Below, piece by piece: positions 17,959 through 27,924 of a DNA stretch of 64,000 bases. The DNA lies in contig NZ_JAGFMD010000001.1 in assembly GCF_017592825.1 (NCBI RefSeq), positions 744,001 through 808,000 of the forward strand, written 5' to 3'. Made by a program: the position numbers and the translations under genes. The notes beneath the pieces are model-generated. The model saw only the letters and a list, made by a program, of their open reading frames with translations. It was not told where the DNA came from and did no database searches. Every line of letters starts with the position of its first letter. Position 1 is the first letter of the stretch. Origin of the DNA: Roseivirga sp. E12 (GTDB taxonomy: Bacteria > Bacteroidota > Bacteroidia > Cytophagales > Cyclobacteriaceae).

Positions 17959-18297
17959 ATGGCTTACAACGATTTCTTAGCAGACAGAGTGCGTCAAAGA
18001 TTGGCGCATGCCGGCATTACGGAAGAAAAGAAGATGATGGGTGGCCTCATCTTTATGGTCAACCATAAAATGTGCATAGGAGTTGACATCGATAAGAAGA
18101 CCAATACCGATAGGTTAATGGTAAGAGTCGGTAAACTACCCTATGAGGAGCTACTCAATACCAAAGGCAGTAGAAAGATGGACTTCACTGGCACCGTGAT
18201 GCGCGGCTTTCTCTTTATCGATCCCGAAGGTTTTGATACCGATGAAGGCCTTGACTTTTGGGTAGAAAAGGCAGTTACTTTTAATCAACTGCTCTAA
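17959..18297 (+). CDS. Second TfoX N-terminal-like domain protein
   Basis: 112 residues from ATG 17959 (MAYNDFLADRVRQRL); the longer frame from 17908 adds 17 residues without similarity. The TfoX-N pattern is present but diverged: EEKKMMGGLIFMVNHKMCIGVD, then RLMVRVGKLPYEELL and DFTGTVMRGFLFIDPEG. Two different TfoX-N proteins thus lie in tandem behind an ECF sigma and an SRPBCC gene. It is convergent with the last gene of the permease array, 33 bases away. Confidence 0.85.
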   Translation: MAYNDFLADRVRQRLAHAGITEEKKMMGGLIFMVNHKMCIGVDIDKKTNTDRLMVRVGKLPYEELLNTKGSRKMDFTGTVMRGFLFIDPEGFDTDEGLDFWVEKAVTFNQLL

Positions 18298-18309
18298 GAC
18301 AATCAATGG

Positions 18310-18326
18310 AGTATAAGCGCTATACT
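18310..18326. terminator. Small hairpin between convergent genes
   Basis: A 6-bp stem AGTATA / TATACT with loop AGCGC lies between the TfoX-like gene and the end of the permease operon. There is no U-tract on either side, so a terminator role is weakly supported. Confidence 0.25.
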
Positions 18327-18330
18327 AACC

Positions 18331-20685
18331 TTACTCGTCTTTTAGAATTTCTACCGGATTGACAAAGAATGTCCTAATACTATGGAATGAAACCGTGACA
18401 ATCATCACGAAAGATGCTAATAGTACTGCTCCAACAATTAGTAAATAGGGCAACTCAATCCGGTAAGCAAAAGTGCTCAGCCAGTCCTCCATCCAATACA
18501 CAACCAATGGCATACTAATCATAATCGCCAACACCAAACGTCCTAAGCTTGATCTATTCAAAGAGACTTGAATGGCCATGAAACTTGCTCCCAACACCTT
18601 CCTAATGCCCATTTCCTTTAGCCTTCGCTTGGCTGAATACCCGGAAATACCAAACAAGCCAATAAATGCGACCAAGGCAGCAATTAGCACAAATGTGTTG
18701 ATCATTTTTATCATCACCGTCTCTTGCTTGTATTGAGAGTTGACCTGATCATTTAGGAAAAAGTAATTGGCTTCATCTCCGCCAGTAATGGAACTATAGG
18801 TTTCCTTAATTTCATCTACCGTTGCCGACAAATTCTGCTGGTTAAGTTTTAGTACCAAAACTGAAGAGTACTCGGTAATTGGCTCGAAGAGGGTTGCTTC
18901 AATGGGTTCCTTTTTAGACTGGAAATGGAAATCTTCCACTACCCCTACTATGCGTAAATGCTCTTTAGGGTTACGCTCTATAGATTTACCCACTGCGTCA
19001 CCTTCAAACCCAAGTTTTCTAGCGGCAGTTTCGTTAATGATAATTACTTTAGAAGAGTCTGTATCCTCAGGCAAAAAGCCTCTCCCAGCAACCAGACTCA
19101 TGCCTAGTGTTTCAAAGTAGTCCTCGTCTATATCAAAGTTGTTCCAACGAAAGTTGAACTCTCCAAAGGTACTTGTTCCCAAAGTTCGTGTAGGTATTGA
19201 TGTAGCATAGGTAGCGGACACAACTCCCGAGAGATTCTTCAGATCATTCTTGATGGCTACTTTCTTAGAAGTCGCAGTGCGAGAAAATCTGTTAAGTACC
19301 AATTGTGATTCACTGTCAAAGCCAAGGTTTTCTTCCCTCATAAATGACATCTGGCGGTCAGCTGTGAAAGCAACAGAGATCAGCACAACAAAAACAGTGA
19401 TTTGAAAAACACTTAAGCCTGCTATCAACCTCTTTTGAGAGAAGGTACCTGAGGCATTCCTGAATATTTTCACCAAGTGCATTCTCGTACTTAAATAAGC
19501 TGGATAGACTGAACAGAGGAGAGCGACTGCTATACTAAAGAGAAGTCCCTGTAGCAGTAGTCGTGGTTCTTTTAAAATGCTTACATCTAAAGCCCTGTCT
19601 AGTACTGCCTCTAGCTGTGGCATTAGTAATTCAACCAGCACCACGGCTAACACAAAACTCAAGAAAACTAGTGTTACGGACTCCGCCATAAATTGACCAT
19701 ACAATGATTTTCTACCAGCGCCTACAACGCGCCTTACTCCAATTTCCTTAGTACGCTCTACAGATTGAGAAAGCGCCAGACTGATGTAGTTAAACACCGA
19801 ACATATCAATATAAAGCCTGCAACAAGCGAAAAAATTAATATGTATTGCCTATCAGTTTTCTCACTAACAGGGCCACTGACATCAAGCGAAAAGTGAATA
19901 TCACTCAAGGCTTGCAATCCCAAAGATCTATTTTCGCTTATTGCATTCTTTTCGAAAAGAGTGTTGAGTTTCTCAAGCACTAGATCCGGATCAGCATTCT
20001 CTGCCAACAAAAAATAAGTTTGGTCAGAGTAACTGGCATTCCATTGGTTAAAACCATTTTCGCCCCTCCAGCTATTGATGGTAGTAATAGGCGATATAAC
20101 TTCTGCTTTAATTGAAGATGTATTGGGTATATCCTTAAATACGGCCTGGATGATTAGCTCCGCTCTTCCAATTTTGATTGGTTTTCCTATGGCACTATTT
20201 ATATCACCGAAGTACCTCACCGCTTTTGACTCAGCCATAAGGGTACTATTAGGTGTCTGAAAACTCTTCTCTTGGCTACCTGCAAGTATTTCAATATCAA
20301 AGAACTCCAAAAAACCAGCATCAACCGCAGCACTATTAACACGATCGACCGAATCAGCAATTCCCATTATAAGTACTGCTTTTGGAAAGTTCTCTAACCT
20401 ACTAAATGCTATAATTTCAGGTATTTCTAGCGCTGCTGCTGGGGCAAGTGCTGAAGTCAACCCTCCTAGCTTTTCTTCGCCAGTATCACGCGTATCTATC
20501 TGAAGCGCCCTAAATACTCTATCCCCTTTGGCATGAAATTGATCATAGGCCAATTCGTTTTGGATGAACAAATAGATTATGAAAAACGAACCTAAACCAA
20601 TGGCCAGTCCTAGAATATTTAGGCTAGCGTAAAGCTTATTTCTTCTAATGTTTCTTAAAGCAATAACTAAGTAATTTTTAAACAT
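18331..20685 (-). CDS. FtsX/MacB-type permease, array member 8 (last)
   Basis: 784 residues, last gene of the minus-strand array, 32 bases after member 7 (the widest gap within the operon). It starts MFKNYLVIALRNIRRNKLYASLNILGLAIG. The first coupling motif KEIGVRRVVGA (about 310) and the second KEMGIRKVLGA (about 686) follow the first helices of the two FtsX units, and the protein ends NPVEILKDE. Two MacB-PCD periplasmic domains (about 45-250 and 440-640) are predicted. The equivalent midpoint motif after helix 4 is HLVKIFRNA, more diverged than in its siblings. Confidence 0.92.
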   Translation of the reverse strand: MFKNYLVIALRNIRRNKLYASLNILGLAIGLGSFFIIYLFIQNELAYDQFHAKGDRVFRALQIDTRDTGEEKLGGLTSALAPAAALEIPEIIAFSRLENFPKAVLIMGIADSVDRVNSAAVDAGFLEFFDIEILAGSQEKSFQTPNSTLMAESKAVRYFGDINSAIGKPIKIGRAELIIQAVFKDIPNTSSIKAEVISPITTINSWRGENGFNQWNASYSDQTYFLLAENADPDLVLEKLNTLFEKNAISENRSLGLQALSDIHFSLDVSGPVSEKTDRQYILIFSLVAGFILICSVFNYISLALSQSVERTKEIGVRRVVGAGRKSLYGQFMAESVTLVFLSFVLAVVLVELLMPQLEAVLDRALDVSILKEPRLLLQGLLFSIAVALLCSVYPAYLSTRMHLVKIFRNASGTFSQKRLIAGLSVFQITVFVVLISVAFTADRQMSFMREENLGFDSESQLVLNRFSRTATSKKVAIKNDLKNLSGVVSATYATSIPTRTLGTSTFGEFNFRWNNFDIDEDYFETLGMSLVAGRGFLPEDTDSSKVIIINETAARKLGFEGDAVGKSIERNPKEHLRIVGVVEDFHFQSKKEPIEATLFEPITEYSSVLVLKLNQQNLSATVDEIKETYSSITGGDEANYFFLNDQVNSQYKQETVMIKMINTFVLIAALVAFIGLFGISGYSAKRRLKEMGIRKVLGASFMAIQVSLNRSSLGRLVLAIMISMPLVVYWMEDWLSTFAYRIELPYLLIVGAVLLASFVMIVTVSFHSIRTFFVNPVEILKDE

Positions 20686-20717
20686 TTGTATACTAGTTCA
20701 GGTATAAGTCAAATTAA

Positions 20718-23153
20718 TCATTCATAGCGTAGTGAGTCAACGGGATTAGACCTTGCCCCCTTGGCAACCTTAGACCCAACAGTTAATAGGGCGATCACCA
20801 TCACTACAAGGCCCGATGAAAGAAAGAAAGTCCAATCGAGGCCAATACTGTAGCTAAAATCGGCCAACCAAGACTTTAAATATATATATGCCAATGGCCA
20901 CGCGACTAGATTGGCAATGGCAAGCAGTTGAATGAAATCACTGGAAATCAGTAACACAATTCGCTCTACCGAAGCACCGAGAACTTTCCTAATACCGACC
21001 TCCTTTGTTCTGCGTTCCACCACGAATGACGCTAAACCAAATAGCCCAAGGCAGGCAATGAAAAGTGCAAAGCCCGTCAATACTGGCAAAATCTTCAATA
21101 AATTAGTTTGAGCAGCATATTGTTGGCGTATAGATTGGTCTAAAAAAGAAACATTAAAAGGTCGATTCGGATAAAATTCACTGAATACCTCTTTTAACTC
21201 CGTTGTTAGCTTCTGATAATCTTGTGTATTTGTCCTCAGGAACAAGTTCCATCTACCTGAAGCAAGTGTATTCGGGTAAATACCAATCACCAATGGAGAA
21301 ATAGGGTTGTATAGTGATTCGAAGTTAAAATCAGGTAGAATGCCCTGAACCAATCCGGCATAGTTGACACCGCTGCTGCTTGGTTTATCTATTTGTTTAC
21401 CAATAGCAGTAGTTTCATCCCAACCAAAAGCTTCAGCAGCACTTTGATTTATAAAATACCTAACAGGCGCTCCCTTTTGATACAATCCTACTTCACCCTC
21501 CAATAATTGAACATTGAAAGTCTCAAAGAATTCATCATCCACAAACATCAAGGGCATTATCAATTGATCATCCGCAGACATCCCTTCAGGTACAATGAAG
21601 GAGTTACTCACAAAAACTCCCGGTCGCTGCTCTGTAGATGTCACTTGTTCGATTCCAGTCAAATTCCTTAACCGATCTTGCATAAGGCCATACTTCTGGA
21701 GATTGGCTGTTGTCACTCCTGAAGGCATTTCCATATACATGATTTGATCTTGATCAAAGCCTAAATCCTTTTTAGCCACAAACATCAACTGCTTATAAAT
21801 CACCAATGAGCCTAGAACCAGTAGAATCGACACTGTAAACTGAAAAACCACTAATACTTTTCTCAATGAAAACTTACGCTTCGATTGGCTTTGTTCTCCT
21901 CTTAAGGCTACCAGGGGTTTGAAACCTGATAAGATGAATGCGGGATAAATACCTGCTAAAAGGCCTATTCCGATAGTAATTAAGGCAAGTTTGCCCAGGC
22001 TAGGAAAAGCCATCAAATCAAACGACAACGTCTTTCCAACAGCATTTTCAAAGAATGGCCCAAGCGATTCGACCAATACAATGGCCAATACCACAGAAAC
22101 GAATGTGAGTAGTATTGACTCGGTAATAAACTGTGTAAAGAGATGCACCCTCCTTGCACCCAACACTTTCTTTACTCCCACTTCTTTTGCATACAGCGAA
22201 GACCTTGCAGTAGTGAGGTTTATAAAATTGATACAAGCGATGATGAGAATAAAAAGTGCAATACCAGACAACACCTTAATTCCTGACGGATTGCCTATGG
22301 TCTCAAACCCATTTGCGATATCTGTCCTTAAGTAGACTTCGTCTAAAGGTGTTAAACTCAAATCCGATATATCTCGAATGGTTTCTGGGTATCTATTGAG
22401 TCGAAATTCATCCAGTCGTTTCTCAAAAGAAGCTTTTGACTCTTGATCGTTAAGTTCTATATAAACCATAAAAGCATTCCAGCCCCAGAACCAAATCGGT
22501 GTTTGGCCTTTTTGAAATCCGGTCAAAGACTCAAAAGCTTTCATTGGTGCTAGAAAGTCCAACTGAATATGAGAATTAGGCGGCAGGTTTTTTAGAATTC
22601 CAGATACCTCAAAATCGTTGGTCACATTCCAATACTGTTCGGTAACCGTAATGATCTCACCTATTGCATCTGTAGTTCCAAAGTATTTCAGAGCTGTTTC
22701 CTCAGTGATCAATATTTTGTCTAGTTGGCTTTGAAAACCCTCAATAGAACCCGAAAGCAATTCGAAATCAAAAACGTCTAGGATATTTTCATCAGCAAAG
22801 ATGAAATCGTTCTCCATAAAAACTTGTTCTCCACTTTTAGTAAGAGAATTATCAGATTTATAGAGCCTTAGGACTTGATTTACCTGTGGGAAGTCTTGCC
22901 CCAATAAGGGGCCCTCAGGATAGTTGACTTCACCTAATAAGCTTGTGCCACCTGAGCTTTTTAAAGCCTTGGTTAACAGATATATATTGTCTTTATTTTT
23001 ATGGAATGAATCAAAACTGGTCTCGAACTGAATGTACAAGCCAATCATAATAAACAGGGCAAGACTAATAGATAGGCCTGTTAAGTTAATCAGTGTGACA
23101 AACTTCCTCTTGACAAGGTTTCTGATGGCCGTTTTGAAGTATGTTCCTACCAT
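20718..23153 (-). CDS. FtsX/MacB-type permease, array member 7
   Basis: 811 residues, the longest of the array. It begins MVGTYFKTAIRNLVKRKFVTLINLTGLSI and follows member 6 after only 2 bases. Coupling motifs are KEVGVKKVLGA (about 319) and KEVGIRKVLGA (about 713); the midpoint repeat motif is KPLVALRGE and the C-terminus is NPVDSLRYE. The first periplasmic domain ends with an LTPLDEVYLRTD segment and the second contains FFETFNVQLLEGE, a block shared by all members. Predicted topology is 8 helices with both PCD domains in the periplasm. Confidence 0.92.
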   Translation of the reverse strand: MVGTYFKTAIRNLVKRKFVTLINLTGLSISLALFIMIGLYIQFETSFDSFHKNKDNIYLLTKALKSSGGTSLLGEVNYPEGPLLGQDFPQVNQVLRLYKSDNSLTKSGEQVFMENDFIFADENILDVFDFELLSGSIEGFQSQLDKILITEETALKYFGTTDAIGEIITVTEQYWNVTNDFEVSGILKNLPPNSHIQLDFLAPMKAFESLTGFQKGQTPIWFWGWNAFMVYIELNDQESKASFEKRLDEFRLNRYPETIRDISDLSLTPLDEVYLRTDIANGFETIGNPSGIKVLSGIALFILIIACINFINLTTARSSLYAKEVGVKKVLGARRVHLFTQFITESILLTFVSVVLAIVLVESLGPFFENAVGKTLSFDLMAFPSLGKLALITIGIGLLAGIYPAFILSGFKPLVALRGEQSQSKRKFSLRKVLVVFQFTVSILLVLGSLVIYKQLMFVAKKDLGFDQDQIMYMEMPSGVTTANLQKYGLMQDRLRNLTGIEQVTSTEQRPGVFVSNSFIVPEGMSADDQLIMPLMFVDDEFFETFNVQLLEGEVGLYQKGAPVRYFINQSAAEAFGWDETTAIGKQIDKPSSSGVNYAGLVQGILPDFNFESLYNPISPLVIGIYPNTLASGRWNLFLRTNTQDYQKLTTELKEVFSEFYPNRPFNVSFLDQSIRQQYAAQTNLLKILPVLTGFALFIACLGLFGLASFVVERRTKEVGIRKVLGASVERIVLLISSDFIQLLAIANLVAWPLAYIYLKSWLADFSYSIGLDWTFFLSSGLVVMVIALLTVGSKVAKGARSNPVDSLRYE

Positions 23154-23155
23154 CT

Positions 23156-25552
23156 TTATTGCTCCCTTAACGTTTGTACCGGGTTAATCCTTGTGAACTT
23201 TTGGGTGCAGAAATAAATGGTGATTAATCCAACCACTGCCATTCCTGAGACCACCAACAAAGGAATGCTGGTAGTGATATTGATCCGATGTGCGAACTCA
23301 TTCAACCATTGGTTGCCGAGGTACCAAGCCAATGGTACACCAATTACCAAGGCAATCAGCATGGTGTATTTAAATTGCCTCGAGACAGCAGAGAATATGT
23401 CCTTGTAATGCGCTCCTAAAATCTTACGAATCCCTAACTCTTTCATTCTTGATTGGATATTAAGGCTCGTCATACCGAAGAGTCCGAAGAATGAAATCGC
23501 AACACTCACTATCGTGAAGAAAAGTAAGGTGTTACCAGAAGCTTTATCCTTGGCTAGAATTCTTTCATACCCCTCATTAAGAGAGTTATATTCAAAAGGC
23601 TGGTCAGGAATCAATGAATTCCAGGCACTTCCAATTGACGCAATAGCGGAAGCAGTTTCAGTTTCAGACAATTTGATATAGGCTCTGAAAAGTCTTCTTG
23701 GATTTTGATACATCAGCATTGGCTTGTCTTTTTCTCTCAGCGTACCTGCCTGAAAGTTTTTGACAATCCCGATTACGTTCAGTTGTCTTTCATATTCTCC
23801 ACTTCCACTGGTCACTTTTGGCAAGGTCTCGAGCGATTCTATTCCCATTACCTTAGCCGCAGCTTCGTTCAATATCACCGCGCTCTTATCCGTGGTCAGC
23901 TCTAAATCAAAATTTCGGCCTTCTATTAGAGATATATTCATAGAGGCTATGAAGTTCTCATCTATACTCATATGGTAAATTCGAATATCCTCTTCTTTGG
24001 GTTTGCCTAGCCAAGAATAACCAGTACTAGAGTTAAAAACTTGAATCACATTACTATCCGTAAACGTAACTGACTCAATCAATGGGTTTTGATTTAACTC
24101 TTCTACAAAAGGCCCTTTGACCTTATTGTCAAATATGTCTACAGAAACTACAGCGTCTCGTTGGAAACCTGGATCTTTTGTTTGCATGTAGTTCACTTGG
24201 CTATAAATAACCACGGCAACCACACCTATTGTCAAGGTTATAGTGAACTGTAAAATCAGTAGCACTTTACTGAGACTGACGCTCGATCTGCCGACATTGA
24301 CTTTGCCTTTCAAGGAGTCTACGGGTTTGAACTTGGATATAATCAGAGCTGGGTAAAAACCTGAACCCACAACCAGAATCGCCCAAAGTGAGACTATGAA
24401 AAGAGAGAAATTTAAATAGCCCAGTGATTCAACCATTGTACCAATATTGAAGCTGAGACCAGTAAAGCTTGCTAGTAAATCTCCGAGCACCTCAAAGAGG
24501 ATAATACTTAAAACCATACCTACCGTAACCTGCAATGCTGATTCAGTCATAAACTGAGTCATTACATTACCCCTGCTGGCACCAATGGACTTTCTGACAC
24601 CTATTTCTTTTGCGCGCTCCAAAGAACGGGCTGTAGACATATTAAAAAAGTTGATGCATACTAGCAGAACAATCAGTAGACCTATGCCAGCCAGAATAAA
24701 CATATTCTGCTTGCTCACCTTACCAGGAATGTCTCCGAAGGTTACAAAATTCTGCATATGAATATCTCTGAGAGGTTGTAAGTGTAGAACGCTACCTGTC
24801 ATGTCATACTCGCTATTTTCAACCACGATATTGGCGATCTGACTGTTGATTTGATCAGCACTCACTCCATCAATTAGTTTGACATAAGTAAAGCAGTTAG
24901 AATTGCCCCATTCTTGATCTATTGGCCTATTTTGAAAACCACCCAAAATGTCTATGCTCATCAAATAGTCCGGACGAAGATGTCTGTTTGCAGGAACATC
25001 CTTGAATACACCTCCGACAAGTAACTTCATAGGTTGGCCATCAACGTACTCATCGATTTGAATTTCCTTTCCAAGAGGGTTTTGGCCTGCGAAATACTTC
25101 TCGCTCAAGGATTCAGAGATTAGAATACTCTGCTTTTGCTTTAATGCATTATTAACTGAACCGAGCTTCAAGTCAAAGGATAAAATATCCAGAATCGCTG
25201 GATCAGCATAGTACCCGTTTCTTTCTCTTATAAGGAGATCACCGACTTTGAAAACAATGGGTCCCGTGCGCTGCACTCTCGTTGCCAATTCAACTTGGTC
25301 TACCTGTGCATCTAAATAGGGCTTAATGGCGGTCTGAACAATGACACTTATTTGGCTACCCTTGTATACATTATTAACCCTGAAAACCCTTTCAACATCA
25401 TCAATGTCTTGATCATAGCTAAACTCATAAATCACATATGTACCGATGAACAAAGCACATACTAAACCAAAGGTTAGACTTGTGATATTTACAAAAGAGA
25501 ATAGTCTCTTCTTGATCAAATTGCGATAGGCACTCTTTAGATACTTATTCAT
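23156..25552 (-). CDS. FtsX/MacB-type permease, array member 6
   Basis: 798 residues starting MNKYLKSAYRNLIKKRLFSFVNI. The ATG lies within the end of member 5 (8-base overlap), evidence of translational coupling. The first coupling motif is KEIGVRKSIGA (about 311), the second KELGIRKILGA (about 700); the midpoint motif is KPVDSLKGK and the C-terminus NPVQTLREQ, the only array member ending in Gln. The second PCD contains MNISLIEGRNFD and VILNEAAAKVMG, the conserved strand-helix pair of the family. Confidence 0.92.
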   Translation of the reverse strand: MNKYLKSAYRNLIKKRLFSFVNITSLTFGLVCALFIGTYVIYEFSYDQDIDDVERVFRVNNVYKGSQISVIVQTAIKPYLDAQVDQVELATRVQRTGPIVFKVGDLLIRERNGYYADPAILDILSFDLKLGSVNNALKQKQSILISESLSEKYFAGQNPLGKEIQIDEYVDGQPMKLLVGGVFKDVPANRHLRPDYLMSIDILGGFQNRPIDQEWGNSNCFTYVKLIDGVSADQINSQIANIVVENSEYDMTGSVLHLQPLRDIHMQNFVTFGDIPGKVSKQNMFILAGIGLLIVLLVCINFFNMSTARSLERAKEIGVRKSIGASRGNVMTQFMTESALQVTVGMVLSIILFEVLGDLLASFTGLSFNIGTMVESLGYLNFSLFIVSLWAILVVGSGFYPALIISKFKPVDSLKGKVNVGRSSVSLSKVLLILQFTITLTIGVVAVVIYSQVNYMQTKDPGFQRDAVVSVDIFDNKVKGPFVEELNQNPLIESVTFTDSNVIQVFNSSTGYSWLGKPKEEDIRIYHMSIDENFIASMNISLIEGRNFDLELTTDKSAVILNEAAAKVMGIESLETLPKVTSGSGEYERQLNVIGIVKNFQAGTLREKDKPMLMYQNPRRLFRAYIKLSETETASAIASIGSAWNSLIPDQPFEYNSLNEGYERILAKDKASGNTLLFFTIVSVAISFFGLFGMTSLNIQSRMKELGIRKILGAHYKDIFSAVSRQFKYTMLIALVIGVPLAWYLGNQWLNEFAHRINITTSIPLLVVSGMAVVGLITIYFCTQKFTRINPVQTLREQ

Positions 25553-27911
25553 TTCTTAGAGAGTTTATGGGGTTAGTTCGTGAAGCCCTAAAGGCAATGA
25601 CTGAGACTGTCAGCCATGCAATCACCAAGGATATTGTTACTACACCAAAAAGACCCCTAAGTGATAGATTCACATGGTATTCAAAGTCTTGCAGCCAAGA
25701 ATCCATCGTATAGTAAGCCAGTGGAGTCATGATAGTCAATGCCAACGCTGGCAAGACAAGCGACCTTCGCGAAAAATTAACTAGTATCTGACTGATGCTT
25801 GCACCTAGCACCTTTCTGATTCCAATTTCTTTGATACCTCGTTGTGCATTTATTGAGGTTAATCCATAAAGCCCTAAGCACGATATAAGGACAGCAATAA
25901 GGCCGAATATTTTTGCCAAGTCTTTAATGAGTAGCTCATTTTGATACATAGCCGCATGCTCTTCCGACAGGAACTTGTAGTCGAAAAGGTAGCCTGGCAT
26001 AAACTCAGCATACTTTTCCTCCAATACCTCTATTGCTCTTTTCTCTTCACCAGAAGCTGCCCTAATAGTAACATGATCCCCATTTTCTGCATAGTTGAGT
26101 ATAATGAGTGGTTGTATCTCTTCATAGACAGAACCAATATGAAAGTCTTCTACCACGCCAAGAATCTTCATGTCATTCCCCCAAAACTTCACCGCCTTGC
26201 CAATAGGGTCTTCAATGTTCATTCCTCTAACTGCAGCTTCATTCACGATAACATTCGACCAATCTGAAAGCAAGTCTTTGGAGTAGTCTCGGCCATCGAC
26301 CATTTTGAGTTTCATGGTGCTGATAAATGCAGACTCTGTAAAGAGTACTTTGAAGCTCGTCTTGTCAACTCTAGGGTCTTTACCTTCCCAAGAAAAGTCC
26401 CCCGTAGAGGCTCCAATATTGACAGGGGCATCACCTACAAGCGTTACTGCTTCAATACTTGGGTCTTGCAACAGTTCTGCCTTAAAGCTGTCGAATTTCT
26501 TAAGTAGAGCATCATCATTCTGAAGTAAGATTACCCCCTCCTTATCTACATTTCTCTGATTCTCAAAAATGTACTCAACTTGATTGTTAATGATTAAGGT
26601 GGCGTAGATCAAGAAACCGGCAATCACAAATTGAAAGACCACCAAACCCTTTCTAAAAACTCCGCCTGTCTTAGTAGTACCCTTGGTATCAACTTTGCCT
26701 TTTAAAGCCTTAACTACATTGAATCCTGATAAAACAAGCGCTGGGTACAGACCTGAGACAAGAATAGTGAATAGCCCTACTCCACCAATCAGCAACAAGA
26801 GGTTAAGGTCTAACAAGTCAAGGGCCACACTCTTGCCTGTCAAATTGTTGAATGGAACTAGTAGTACTTCTATGAGGATGACAGCAATCACTACAGAGAG
26901 CGCCACAATCAGCCCAGACTCAACCAGGAATTGCTTTATCAAGGTGAGTCTAGAGGCGCCACTGACTTTTCTAACGCCCACTTCTTTGGCTCGCTTGAAT
27001 GCATCGGCTACAGACAGGTTAATGAAGTTGATACAGGCGATGAACATTATAAATATGCCAATTAAGGCGAAAAGGTTCACATACTCTATTCTTCCTCCAG
27101 CAGACTGGCCACCTTCATAACTACCTCTAAGGTAGATATCGGTAAAAGGTTTAAGGAAGAGTGACTTCTTATTCCCTTCTTGATTTTTACGGATTAGATC
27201 CTCCATCTTTGCCTCTAGTTCCTCCCTAGAACTATTTTCAGCCAACTGTAAGAAGGTATAGATTCCAGCATTTCCCCAGCGCATAATCCATGAGTTCCTT
27301 TTTACCCAGTTCTCCATGGACAACACAAAGCCGAACTGGAATTGTCCATTCTTTGGAGGGTCTTGTACGACAGCTCTCACGATTGCGTCACGCGTATGAT
27401 CAATTTTCACCAACTCGCCTACAACTGAAGTCTTATCAAACAGCTTCAAGGCCATACTTTCGGTGAGTACCACATCACCATAGGTTGATAGACTATTTTC
27501 TTCTAACTCGCCTGCAATAATTGGGAAATTGAAAATCTGAAAAAACTCCACATCAGCTATCAAACCAATTTGTTTGAACTTTCGATCTCCCACAGCCAAT
27601 TGGTGCTCTCTATCATCTACCCTTGCCGAAAGCCCTACTTCTGGAAAATCACTATCAAGCACTCCCTTTATAATGCCGTTTTGCCTGCTGTCTGTAGCGA
27701 CCTCTCCATTGTCATAATAATCATGAGACCAAACACCGAAGGTTCTTTCAGCATTCAGGTGAAACTTGTCGTAGTTAACCTCATCACTGACCCATAGAAA
27801 AATCAATAGACTCGTAGTTAGACCCACCGCCAGACCAAATACATTGATTAACGTGAACTCTCTTTTATTTAGGAGTTTTCTAGCGGCTATTTTAAGGTTG
27901 GTCCTAAGCAT
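25545..27911 (-). CDS. FtsX/MacB-type permease, array member 5
   Basis: 788 residues starting MLRTNLKIAARKLLNKREFTLINVFGLAVG, 13 bases after member 4. Coupling motifs are KEVGVRKVSGA (about 305) and KEIGIRKVLGA (about 691), midpoint motif NVVKALKGK, C-terminus NPINSLRNE. The second PCD has LKMVDGRDYSKDL and VIVNEAAVRGMNIEDPIGK. Overlapping by 8 bases with member 6 indicates reading through as one message. Nothing suggests a pseudogene: the frame is intact and all eight expected hydrophobic segments are present. Confidence 0.92.
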   Translation of the reverse strand: MLRTNLKIAARKLLNKREFTLINVFGLAVGLTTSLLIFLWVSDEVNYDKFHLNAERTFGVWSHDYYDNGEVATDSRQNGIIKGVLDSDFPEVGLSARVDDREHQLAVGDRKFKQIGLIADVEFFQIFNFPIIAGELEENSLSTYGDVVLTESMALKLFDKTSVVGELVKIDHTRDAIVRAVVQDPPKNGQFQFGFVLSMENWVKRNSWIMRWGNAGIYTFLQLAENSSREELEAKMEDLIRKNQEGNKKSLFLKPFTDIYLRGSYEGGQSAGGRIEYVNLFALIGIFIMFIACINFINLSVADAFKRAKEVGVRKVSGASRLTLIKQFLVESGLIVALSVVIAVILIEVLLVPFNNLTGKSVALDLLDLNLLLLIGGVGLFTILVSGLYPALVLSGFNVVKALKGKVDTKGTTKTGGVFRKGLVVFQFVIAGFLIYATLIINNQVEYIFENQRNVDKEGVILLQNDDALLKKFDSFKAELLQDPSIEAVTLVGDAPVNIGASTGDFSWEGKDPRVDKTSFKVLFTESAFISTMKLKMVDGRDYSKDLLSDWSNVIVNEAAVRGMNIEDPIGKAVKFWGNDMKILGVVEDFHIGSVYEEIQPLIILNYAENGDHVTIRAASGEEKRAIEVLEEKYAEFMPGYLFDYKFLSEEHAAMYQNELLIKDLAKIFGLIAVLISCLGLYGLTSINAQRGIKEIGIRKVLGASISQILVNFSRRSLVLPALALTIMTPLAYYTMDSWLQDFEYHVNLSLRGLFGVVTISLVIAWLTVSVIAFRASRTNPINSLRNE

Positions 27912-27924
27912 AACAGTCAGCTTA

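Noticed and set aside
26683-27120. Long plus-strand frame opposite permease array member 5
   Set aside because: Composition is that of an antisense shadow of the permease gene (Ser/Thr/Leu-rich, no domain).
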